NCBI GenBank assembly: GCA_027021185.1
Contig: JALUUU010000192.1
Coordinates: 1-7,712, forward strand
Direction: 5' to 3'
Length of the DNA: 7,712 nucleotides
Origin: an archaeon
GTDB taxonomy: Archaea; Hydrothermarchaeota; Hydrothermarchaeia; Hydrothermarchaeales; JALUUU01
The translations under genes and the position numbers were made by a program. Positions within the stretch are counted from its first letter, which is position 1. The number at the start of each line of letters is the position of its first letter. Shown here one piece after another: positions 1 through 4,828 of the stretch. A model generated the notes under the pieces. It was not told where the DNA came from and ran no database searches. It saw nothing but the letters and a program-made list of their open reading frames with translations.

Positions 1-668
1 ACCGCTCCAGGGGGCGGTACCACGTTCCGCTGGTGGTGAGGATGCCCTACGGGGGAGGGATAAAGGCCCTGGAGCATCACAGCGAGAGTACAGAGGCCCT
101 TTTCACCCACATACCCGGCCTGAAGGTGGTTGTGCCCGCAACCCCCAGGGACGCTAAGGGCCTGCTTTCGGCGGCTATCCGGGATCCTGATCCCGTGATC
201 TTCCTGGAGCCCAAGAAGATCTACAGGGCCTTCAAGGAAGACGTGCCAGAGGACCACCTCGTCCCCCTGGGCAGGGCCAGGCTCGTTAAGGAGGGCAACG
301 ACGTCTCGGTCATCGCCTGGGGGGCCATGGTGAGGACCGCGGAAAAGGCTGCTCAGCTCGCCGAGGAGAAGGGGGTGAGCGCCGAGGTCATTGATCTGCG
401 CTGCCTGGCCCCCTTGGACGTTGACGCGGTAATCTCCTCGGTGAAGAAGACGGGGAGGGCGGTGGTTGTGCACGAGGCCCCAAAGACCTGCGGCTACGGT
501 GCTGAGCTGGCCGCTTTGATAAATGAGAAGGCCCTCCTCAGCCTTGAGGCTCCTGTGGAGAGGGTTACGGGCCAGGACATCACGGTGCCCCTGCCCAAGG
601 GGGAGGACTACTATCACCCCAGCGCCGAGAGGGTGCTTTGGGGGATCGAGAAGGTCATGAATTTCTAG
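1..668 (+). CDS. 2-oxoacid dehydrogenase E1 component, beta subunit (5' end outside window)
   Basis: This is the C-terminal two thirds of the E1-beta subunit of a pyruvate or branched-chain 2-oxoacid dehydrogenase complex. E1 uses thiamine diphosphate to decarboxylate a 2-oxoacid and pass the acyl group to the lipoyl arm of E2 in the cytoplasm. The frame is open to the window edge, and the codons before the internal GTG at 33 still read family sequence (RYHVPLVVRMPYGGG), so the true start lies upstream. The block ALEHHSES, containing the active-site histidine region, is followed by GLKVVVPATPRDAKGL and DPDPVIFLEPK, which end the pyrimidine-binding domain. The transketolase C-terminal domain begins near VPLGRARLV. 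About 222 residues are present of a usual ~325. The stop is 10 bases before the E2 ATG, so the two are co-transcribed. The substrate (pyruvate or branched-chain) cannot be decided from this part. Confidence 0.95.
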   Translation, partial: RSRGRYHVPLVVRMPYGGGIKALEHHSESTEALFTHIPGLKVVVPATPRDAKGLLSAAIRDPDPVIFLEPKKIYRAFKEDVPEDHLVPLGRARLVKEGNDVSVIAWGAMVRTAEKAAQLAEEKGVSAEVIDLRCLAPLDVDAVISSVKKTGRAVVVHEAPKTCGYGAELAALINEKALLSLEAPVERVTGQDITVPLPKGEDYYHPSAERVLWGIEKVMNF

Positions 669-678
669 GAGGCATAGC

Positions 679-1908
679 ATGGTTAAGGACTTCAAATTTC
701 CAGACGTGGGAGAGGGGATAACCGAGGGGGAGGTCGTGAAGTGGCTAGTTAAGGAAGGGGACGTAGTAAAAGAGGACCAGCCCCTCCTGGAGGTGGAGAC
801 CGACAAAGCCATAGTGGAGATCCCATCCCCATGGTCCGGCAAAGTGATGAAGATCCACGCCGGGGAGGGAGAAATAGTCAAGGTCGGCCAGACCCTGGTG
901 AGCATAGGGGAAGAAGGAGAAGAGGAAGCAAAGGCCGCTGCAGAGCCAGCGGAGCCCGAGAGGAGGCCTTCTTACGGAATCGTCGGGGAGCTGGAGGTGG
1001 CCGAGGAAGAGGCAGAGGAGATGCCTCCTCCCAGGGTCCTTGCCACTCCCAAGGTGAGGAAGCTGGCCAAGGAGCTCGGGGTCGACCTGTCCATGGTTAA
1101 GGGCACGGGCAAGGGCGGAAGGATAACAGAGGAGGATGTCCGCAGGGCGAGGGAGGCTGAGAAAGAGAAGAAGCCCGCGGTAAAGGTGACCCGGAAGTAC
1201 GACCTTTACGGCTACATAGAGCGGGTGCCCCTCAGAGGGATAAGGCGAGCGACCGCCAAGAAAATGACCGAGGCCCTGAAGATTCCCCACGTAACCCACA
1301 TGGACGAGGCCGACGTTACGGAGCTGGTTGAGGTCAGGGAGAAAGTCAAGAAAGAGGTGGCCCATCTGGGGGTTAAGGTGACCTACCTCCCCTTCATAAT
1401 CAAGGCGGTCATCGAGGGGCTGAAGGCCCATCCCTACCTGAACGCCGTGCTGAGCGAGGACGGTGAAGAGATCATCCTGAAGAAGTACTACAACATCGGC
1501 ATAGCCGTGGACATAGAGGACGGCCTTATCGTGCCGGTGATCAAGGGCGCGGACCAGAAGAGCATCGTGGACCTCGCGAAGGAGATAGCCAGGCTCGCAG
1601 CCCTGGCGAGGAAGCGGAAGCTCGACCTAGCGGAGCTCAAGGGCGGCACCTTCACCATCACAAACATCGGGATCATCGGGGGCACCCACGCCACCCCGAT
1701 AATCCACGCCCCAGAGGTTGCAATCCTGGGTGTCGGCAGGATTGTTGAGCGCCCCAGGATAGTGGACGGAAAAGTGGTGGCGAAGCAGATCCTGCCCCTT
1801 TCCCTGTCCTTCGACCACCGGGTGATTGACGGCGCTGAGGCGGCCAGGTTCCTCAACGAGGTGATCATGCACCTGGAGAAGCCGGAGATACTCATGGTGG
1901 AGATATAG
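679..1908 (+). CDS. 2-oxoacid dehydrogenase E2, dihydrolipoyl acyltransferase
   Basis: This 409-residue E2 forms the core of the complex, moving the acyl group from its lipoyl arm to CoA. Domains in order: one lipoyl domain (residues 1-77) with the lipoylated lysine K43 in VETDKAIVEIP; a charged Glu/Ala-rich linker (78-117); a peripheral subunit-binding domain (about 120-157, ATPKVRKLAKELGVDLSMVKG) that holds E1 or E3; a second linker; and the acyltransferase domain (about 180-409) with the catalytic motif DHRVIDG (379-385, catalytic His380). The length is normal for a single-lipoyl E2. The ATG is fixed by a strong AGGAGG at 667-672, six bases upstream. The single K43 site is the presumed substrate of the lipoate ligase encoded at 6463-7496. 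The usual next gene, E3 (dihydrolipoamide dehydrogenase), is not intact in this window. Confidence 0.97.
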   Translation: MVKDFKFPDVGEGITEGEVVKWLVKEGDVVKEDQPLLEVETDKAIVEIPSPWSGKVMKIHAGEGEIVKVGQTLVSIGEEGEEEAKAAAEPAEPERRPSYGIVGELEVAEEEAEEMPPPRVLATPKVRKLAKELGVDLSMVKGTGKGGRITEEDVRRAREAEKEKKPAVKVTRKYDLYGYIERVPLRGIRRATAKKMTEALKIPHVTHMDEADVTELVEVREKVKKEVAHLGVKVTYLPFIIKAVIEGLKAHPYLNAVLSEDGEEIILKKYYNIGIAVDIEDGLIVPVIKGADQKSIVDLAKEIARLAALARKRKLDLAELKGGTFTITNIGIIGGTHATPIIHAPEVAILGVGRIVERPRIVDGKVVAKQILPLSLSFDHRVIDGAEAARFLNEVIMHLEKPEILMVEI

Positions 1909-1999
1909 CATTTCACCGTGGTTAAGAGTGCTAGTCCCTGGTTTTTGCCTCCCACGCATTGGCGCGTAACCTGGGGGGAAGAAGCACGGGGTGATAAGG

Positions 2000-2053
2000 A
2001 TGTCTGGAGCGGTTATAGTTATAGGAAAGCAGCAGAGGAAGCCTTCCCGGTAA
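2000..2053 (+). pseudogene. possible 5' stump of a Rossmann-type gene, perhaps E3 (dihydrolipoamide dehydrogenase)
   Basis: An ATG at 2000 is preceded by GGGGTGATAAGG, which contains the archaeal GGTGAT ribosome binding site at good spacing. The frame begins MSGAVIVIG, the hydrophobic first beta strand typical of FAD or NAD Rossmann proteins, and then stops at TAA 2051 after only 17 codons without a GxGxxG loop. E3 genes commonly follow E2 in 2-oxoacid dehydrogenase operons, so this may be where E3 began before the accessory island arrived. This is inference from nine residues plus position; a chance short frame is quite possible. Confidence 0.3.
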
Positions 2054-2138
2054 TCCTGTTCTCCCTTGCGTCAGAGAGCTTTTTCTCGGGAATGATTTTA
2101 TTCAGGGCTGAATAGGTGGAGAAGGCAAGGACCGTGAG

Positions 2139-2149
2139 TTTTTTGTTTT
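2139..2149 (+). terminator. T-rich candidate terminator after the E2 operon
   Basis: A run of six T, a G and four T follows the last coding sequence on the plus strand. Archaeal intrinsic termination needs only such U-rich stretches on the transcript, with no strong hairpin. A shorter T5 run at 1942-1946, just after the E2 stop, is an alternative. The gene-free stretch 1909-2173 otherwise shows only the short frame at 2000-2053. Confidence 0.4.
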
Positions 2150-2173
2150 GCCTCGGTGAGTATCCTTTGATTG

Positions 2174-2605
2174 TTAAATCTCCAGCGTGCTCAATGAGGC
2201 AACTGATTTAAGCCTCCTGCACGCCTTTATGAGCTTATCATCCGCCGTCACCAGCCTGCTGTCCAGCAGCTCGGCGAGGGCCACGTAGACCGCGTCGTAG
2301 ACCGTGATCCCGTGCTTAATGGCAAGTTTAACGGCTTTTTTCATCACATCCAGGGTCGGCACGATTATGTCGATCTCCAGGTCGTAGATGCTTTTAACGG
2401 CCTCCCTGACATCTTCTTCACTCAATGTTTTAGCGTATCTGAGGGCGTTGGACACCTCGTATATCAGAAGGTCAGGGCACGCAATGAGAAGCCTCCCCAT
2501 CGATGAACCAGTTTCTTATTTCTATCGCTTTCCCGGAGTTTTTCTCCTTTTGGAGAACCACTTAATCACGACAGAAGCGTCCAGAACAAGGATGTCTTCC
2601 CTCAT
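2174..2605 (-). pseudogene. vapC: VapC-type PIN-domain toxin ribonuclease, two compensating frameshifts
   Basis: VapC toxins are small PIN-domain ribonucleases held inactive by VapB. From the ATG at 2605 the frame reads MREDILVLDASVVIKWFSK, then stops within 30 codons. The homology moves to a second frame (GKAIEIRNWFIDGEASH) and returns to the first frame for PDLLIYEVSNALRYAK up to the TAA at 2174. Restoring one base in the A-run opposite TTTT 2548-2551 and removing one from the C-run opposite GGG 2475-2477 gives a continuous protein of about 142 residues, normal for VapC. All four conserved PIN acids are then present: Asp in VLDAS, Glu in IYEVSN, Asp in VYDAVYVALA and Asp in TADDKL. The ATG overlaps the vapB stop as ATGA. 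Either a recent pseudogene or two homopolymer sequencing errors. The 108-residue piece from 2500 alone lacks the first catalytic Asp. Confidence 0.85.
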
Positions 2606-2787
2606 CTGCGGTCACGCCATCTCCTTATCTCCAGTGCACCGCTCCATTTCCCCGCCTTCTCCCTTATCCTGTCCTGGGTCCTGGCGGCTTTTCTGATGTT
2701 GGCGCCCCTCCTCATTCTGGCTGTGACAAGAATCTCGAATCTTCTTTTAATGATGTCCAGCTCTCTGTCCCGGACCGCAATAGGCAT
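2602..2787 (-). CDS. vapB: VapB-like antitoxin
   Basis: This 61-residue basic protein lies directly upstream of vapC and shares a 4-base ATGA overlap with it, the usual layout of a vapBC operon in which the antitoxin is made first. The N-terminus (MPIAVRDRELDIIKRR) has a beta strand followed by a helix, as in ribbon-helix-helix antitoxins. The C-terminal half (TQDRIREKAGKWSGALEIRR) resembles the toxin-neutralising tail of archaeal VapB proteins. I chose the ATG at 2787 because AGGTGG lies about five bases upstream; GTG codons at 2793 and 2796 are alternatives adding two or three residues. The middle of the protein does not give a clear ribbon-helix-helix, so some decay here is possible. Binding of its own promoter is expected from the family, not shown. 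Confidence 0.65.
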   Translation of the reverse strand: MPIAVRDRELDIIKRRFEILVTARMRRGANIRKAARTQDRIREKAGKWSGALEIRRWRDRR

Positions 2788-2820
2788 AACCACCACCTGC
2801 TTTAACTATTGATTTCATCA

Positions 2821-2836
2821 TTAATAAATACTTTTT
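2821..2836 (-). promoter_or_regulatory. TATA-like promoter element of vapBC
   Basis: Read on the minus strand this is AAAAAGTATTTATTAA, an archaeal TATA-like box. It lies about 35-45 bases upstream of the vapB ATG at 2787 and would place the transcript start near 2800, giving a short leader with the AGGTGG site. Inferred from composition and spacing. Confidence 0.45.
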
Positions 2837-2842
2837 ATCAGA

Positions 2843-2990
2843 AAATCAGACGATCGCCGAACTTTAAGACCTGCAGTGGTTGCGTCAGGGGGCTTTTAGA
2901 GCTGTGCGTGAGCAGGTGCATTATATTCTATGTACCAATAATTACTTGAGAGGTAATTTTAATGACAATAAGGCAATGGCGAAGCCGGAA
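2843..2990 (+). repeat. Repeat copy A (first abiE-associated repeat)
   Basis: Aligned with 4707-4764, bases 2843-2900 match at 48 of 58 positions. Similarity resumes over CAATAATTACTT, GGTAATTTTAATGACA and into the first codons of an abiEi-like gene, with a 3-base shift between the two halves. Copy A thus carries the same promoter, operator and start region as the intact abiEi at 4829 but is followed by a broken frame. It is either the remnant of an extra abiE module or one end of a recombination unit. Confidence 0.75.
2940..2958. promoter_or_regulatory. Palindromic operator candidate, copy A
   Basis: AATTACTTGAGAGGTAATT is an imperfect 19-bp palindrome with AATTA/TAATT ends, four bases before an ATG. 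The same layout occurs at 4807-4825 in front of the intact abiEi-2 and at 3021-3039. AbiEi-family antitoxins are known to repress their own operons by binding inverted repeats, so an AbiEi operator is the likely role. Confidence 0.55.
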
Positions 2991-3026
2991 CTAGAGGACA
3001 TTTATACTTTATACAGCGATAATTAA
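2962..3026 (+). pseudogene. 5' relic of an abiEi-like antitoxin gene
   Basis: The ATG at 2962 sits in the same context (GGTAATTTTAATGACA) as the start of abiEi-2 at 4829, and the next 25 or so bases still align with it with one base missing. In the ATG frame only ten residues are read before TAG. In the next frame an ATG at 2976 gives MAKPELEDIYTLYSDN and TAA at 3024. No further AbiEi homology is visible before the next promoter. I read it as the leftover start of a third abiE module. Confidence 0.5.
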
Positions 3027-3039
3027 CAGACTGTTAATT
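3021..3039. promoter_or_regulatory. Perfect 19-bp palindrome, operator candidate
   Basis: AATTAACAGACTGTTAATT has two perfect 9-bp arms around a central A. Its ends and length match the two AATTA-N9-TAATT sites at 2940 and 4807. It lies just downstream of a TATA-like stretch (tttatactttata, 3001-3013) and about 110 bases before abiEi-1. Likely bound by an AbiEi-type regulator. Confidence 0.55.
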
Positions 3040-3057
3040 TTCAGTTGGAAACTTCAG

Positions 3058-3072
3058 AAGGGAGCTTCTTGA
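3058..3072 (+). repeat. Short repeat copy A', upstream of abiEi-1
   Basis: AAGGGAGCTTCTTGA is identical to 4750-4764, the right end of the main block of repeat copy B. On the minus strand the frame runs SRSSL, then LKFPTEN and TAA, against SRSSLTQPLQVLKFGD and TGA in copy B, so this looks like the same coding tail with an internal deletion and a changed end. A 15-bp match on its own is weak; its position before an abiEi gene strengthens it. Confidence 0.5.
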
Positions 3073-3091
3073 GGGATTTCTCCATGAAAGA

Positions 3092-3140
3092 TTTAAATAC
3101 TTGTGGTTCATAATACAATTCTATAAAAATATGGAATTGT
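3092..3140 (+). promoter_or_regulatory. Promoter and inverted repeat of abiEi-1
   Basis: A TATA-like TTTAAATAC at 3092-3100 lies about 50 bases before the GTG start. Further down, ACAATTC (3115-3121) and GAATTGT (3134-3140) form an inverted repeat with perfect 7-bp arms and a 12-bp centre that itself contains TATAAAAATAT. If that inner sequence is the real TATA box, the transcript would start close to 3148 and be nearly leaderless, and a repressor on the arms would cover the box. This site differs in sequence from the AATTA-N9-TAATT sites. Confidence 0.45.
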
Positions 3141-3147
3141 GGTTTAG

Positions 3148-3783
3148 GTGAAAAGTAGAGAACTGCTCAAAAAACTCCACAGAGACAAAAGAGAGTTTGT
3201 TACTGCGGGCTATTTGGAAAAGCTCTGCGATAACTTCCGCCTCAGCTATAAGAGCACACTGAGTCATTTTCTCGCAATGGGCTACATCACAAGGATATTT
3301 CGCGGCATATTTTATGTCAGGAGCCCCGAGGAGATAGAGCTTGGCAGCTTCAGATACAGCGCCTATGAGCTGGTTGCAAAGGGCATGGAATTGAAGGGCA
3401 TAGAGAGATGGTATTTCGGGCTTCACACCGCCCTGAAGTTCAACCACATGACCCATGAACATTTTGCAGTTGATACAGTGGTTAACGAGAGGATTTCCAG
3501 GCCAAGGCCTGTTGGGATAGCCGGGCACAAGTTCAGATTCATAAAAATGAAGGGCGTGCTTCTTGATTTCGGAGTTGCAGAGGAAGGCAGCTTGAGATAC
3601 TCCGACCCAGAAAAAACGCTCCTTGATTTTATTTATCTCCGGCGGTACAGGGGAGTTCCGGAAGAGAAGATACTCCTGGACCTTGAGGAATGGGTGGGGA
3701 ATGTTTCCATGGAGAAGGCAAAGAGATATGCAGGGAAATATCCGAAGTCTGTTCTATTGACTCTTGAAAAGGTGGTGGCTTGA
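3148..3783 (+). CDS. AbiEi-family antitoxin / transcriptional regulator (abiE module 1)
   Basis: This 211-residue protein has the plan of AbiEi, the antitoxin of the type IV AbiE system: an N-terminal winged helix-turn-helix (about residues 1-58, SYKSTLSHFLAMGYITRI followed by FRGIFYV) and a C-terminal antitoxin domain ending in the family signature YSDPEKTLLDFIYL (151-164). Known AbiEi proteins repress their own operon and counteract the AbiEii nucleotidyltransferase without stable complex formation. It is shorter than the 268-residue AbiEi encoded at 4829 and clearly a different subfamily. The GTG start is the first in-frame start after a stop; no strong ribosome binding site is visible. 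Its stop TGA overlaps the TTG start of the toxin gene by four bases (TTGA). The frame is intact although the partner toxin is not. Confidence 0.85.
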   Translation: MKSRELLKKLHRDKREFVTAGYLEKLCDNFRLSYKSTLSHFLAMGYITRIFRGIFYVRSPEEIELGSFRYSAYELVAKGMELKGIERWYFGLHTALKFNHMTHEHFAVDTVVNERISRPRPVGIAGHKFRFIKMKGVLLDFGVAEEGSLRYSDPEKTLLDFIYLRRYRGVPEEKILLDLEEWVGNVSMEKAKRYAGKYPKSVLLTLEKVVA

Positions 3784-3978
3784 GAAAGGAGTTTACAGAG
3801 GAGCTTTCCTCTCTGTTGGAAATCAGGAGGCCTGACCTCATTGAGAAGGATATAATTTTGCATGAGCTTCTCATCAGCCCTATCAAATGACGATTTTTTC
3901 TCAAGAAATTTCCTGTTCAAGGGAGGCACATGCCTCATTAAAAATTATCTGGGCTACTTCAGGTTCTCCGAGGACCTT
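3780..3978 (+). pseudogene. AbiEii nucleotidyltransferase toxin fragment (module 1), frameshifted and truncated
   Basis: AbiEii toxins are DUF1814 nucleotidyltransferases. From a TTG at 3780, overlapping the abiEi-1 stop and preceded by AGGTGGTG, the frame reads LRKEFTEELSSLLEIRRPD and on to ILHELLIS, then stops at TGA 3888. Removing one C from CCC 3878-3880 restores LSNDDFFSRNFLFKGGTC and then NYLGYFRFSEDL. FKGGT and FSEDL are the start of the nucleotidyltransferase core. The expected continuation (a second Asp of DLD, the LDIS strand and the C-terminal half, about 180 residues) is missing: right after FSEDL the frame runs into an unrelated relB-like antitoxin. Two independent lesions make this a true remnant even if the C-run indel were a sequencing error. 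Confidence 0.8.
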
Positions 3979-4128
3979 ATGGATGTTATCAGGGCTTTCA
4001 AGGAGGAGATGGAGATTATTTCTGACAGGGAGTTGATGGAGGAAATCGCGAGGTCTGAGGAGCGCTCCAAGGAGAAGAAAACCAGGGTTCTCAGCGCCAG
4101 GGAGCTGAAAGGCGAGCTGGGGTTGTGA
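3979..4128 (+). CDS. RelB-like antitoxin (copy 1), possibly truncated
   Basis: This 49-residue acidic/basic peptide (MDVIRAFKEEMEIISDRELM onward) resembles small archaeal antitoxins paired with RelE toxins. Its last ~40 residues align without gaps to RelB copy 2 at 4431-4640: shared are the EI strand, the helix, RV.S..E.K and a terminal GL. The ATG at 3979 has GAGG five bases upstream, but that site lies inside the abiEii fragment, so the natural N-terminus may have been lost at the fusion. The frame is continuous with abiEii-1, so a chimeric product is also possible. Its stop is immediately followed by ATG (TGAATG), the relE relic. Confidence 0.6.
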   Translation: MDVIRAFKEEMEIISDRELMEEIARSEERSKEKKTRVLSARELKGELGL

Positions 4129-4152
4129 ATGCCGTATAAAATCAGGGCTTAG
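4129..4152 (+). pseudogene. relE 5' relic (copy 1)
   Basis: ATG follows the relB-1 stop directly (GTGAATGCC) and reads MPYKIRA before TAG. The intact RelE copy 2 starts MPYDLFLSKEF after the same GTGAATGCC junction, so this is the first seven codons of a second relE. Fifteen bases later the 3' end of the oppositely oriented relE-2 begins, so the rest was lost at that junction. Confidence 0.6.
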
Positions 4153-4166
4153 CCGGCGGTGCGGCA

Positions 4167-4430
4167 TTATCTGTTTTTGTATACATGTTCTCTGTGTCTG
4201 AGGGTGATAATGTTTATTTTCCGCTTTTTTTCGTCAATCAGATAAAGAATTCTGTATTTGCCTGCTCTTGCAGACCAAATGCCTTTGAGGTTGTGTTTCA
4301 GCGGCTTGCCCGTGTGGTGCGGGGCTTCCTCCACTTCAGTTAGTTTTGAAACAATGCGTGCCTTTGTTTTGGGTTCAAGCTTTGAGTACTGCCTTTCGAA
4401 CTCTTTGGAGAGAAAAAGGTCATAAGGCAT
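4167..4430 (-). CDS. relE: RelE/ParE-superfamily toxin (copy 2, intact)
   Basis: This 87-residue protein has the full RelE fold pattern: N-terminal helices (SKEFERQYSKLEPKTKARIV), then the basic core strands LKGIWSARAGKYRILYLID (about 48-66) and the C-terminal RHREHVYKN (78-86). RelE toxins cut mRNA in the ribosomal A site; the basic and aromatic residues R55, R60, R80, H82 and Y84 are in the expected places. Length is normal. Its ATG abuts the relB-2 stop (TGAATG), so the pair is translationally coupled with antitoxin first. It is the only toxin gene in the island with no visible lesion. Which RNA it attacks cannot be read from the sequence. Confidence 0.88.
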   Translation of the reverse strand: MPYDLFLSKEFERQYSKLEPKTKARIVSKLTEVEEAPHHTGKPLKHNLKGIWSARAGKYRILYLIDEKKRKINIITLRHREHVYKNR

Positions 4431-4640
4431 TCACTTCAGCCCGTGTTTCTTCTTGAATTCGGTGAAGCTGACAACCCTGCCGCTTTTTATATCCTTCAAT
4501 CCTTTCTCGATGCTCTCCAATGCCTTCTTGTCGCAGGATATCTCAAGGGTTTCAAGGGCAGATCCTATCTCCATGTCCATGCTACGCAATACATTTATCA
4601 TAACTCTTGAAGGATCAGTTTCTTTTAATGAGGCAGGCAT
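4431..4640 (-). CDS. relB: RelB-like antitoxin (copy 2)
   Basis: A 69-residue protein immediately upstream of relE. The N-terminal part (TDPSRVMINVLRSMDMEIGS) is probably the DNA-binding or dimerising segment. The C-terminal part (residues 30-69, ending SGRVVSFTEFKKKHGLK) matches RelB copy 1 and should wrap the toxin. GGTG lies about eight bases before the ATG. It is expected to repress the operon jointly with RelE. Family assignment rests on the partner, size and the paralogue rather than a strong motif. Confidence 0.75.
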   Translation of the reverse strand: MPASLKETDPSRVMINVLRSMDMEIGSALETLEISCDKKALESIEKGLKDIKSGRVVSFTEFKKKHGLK

Positions 4641-4653
4641 ATGGAAACACCAA

Positions 4654-4680
4654 TTAAAACATATATTTTAACATTTATAT
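4654..4680 (-). promoter_or_regulatory. relBE promoter with near-perfect palindrome
   Basis: TTAAAACATATATTTTAA (4654-4671) is an 18-bp palindrome with one mismatched pair, next to the TATA-like ATATAAATG read on the minus strand (4672-4680). It lies 14-40 bases upstream of the relB-2 ATG. It can serve both as promoter and as the binding site for RelB/RelBE. Confidence 0.5.
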
Positions 4681-4783
4681 GGTTTACTGGAAACGGTTTC
4701 CCCAATAAACCCGTCAATCGCCGAATTTTAAGACCTGCAGCGGTTGCGTAAGGGAGCTTCTTGAACCGCACCAATCAGCACAA

Positions 4784-4796
4784 ATATTTATATTTA
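4784..4796 (+). promoter_or_regulatory. TATA box of the abiE-2 operon
   Basis: ATATTTATATTTA lies about 35-45 bases before the ATG at 4829, at archaeal promoter spacing for a transcript start near 4815-4820. The palindrome at 4807-4825 would then sit over the transcript start, a good place for a repressor. Confidence 0.5.
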
Positions 4797-4806
4797 ATGT
4801 AACAAT

Positions 4807-4825
4807 AATTACTTCACAGGTAATT
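4807..4825. promoter_or_regulatory. Palindromic operator candidate of abiE-2
   Basis: AATTACTTCACAGGTAATT has 8-bp arms with one mismatch around CAC. It ends four bases before the abiEi-2 ATG and includes the only ribosome-binding-like AGGT. Same AATTA-N9-TAATT pattern as at 2940 and 3021. Probably the AbiEi autoregulatory site. Confidence 0.6.
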
Positions 4826-4828
4826 TTA

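Noticed and set aside
745..1959. Long minus-strand and alternative plus-strand frames over the E2 gene
   Set aside because: They lie opposite or out of phase with a clearly conserved E2 and have low-complexity or Gly/His/Leu-rich composition typical of shadow frames in GC-rich coding DNA.
1918..2115. A 65-codon plus-strand frame after E2
   Set aside because: No recognisable family, no good ribosome binding site, and it overlaps the better supported start at 2000 in another frame.
2388..2696. A 102-codon plus-strand frame over vapBC
   Set aside because: The minus strand carries PIN motifs and the ATGA-coupled antitoxin; the plus frame has no recognisable feature.
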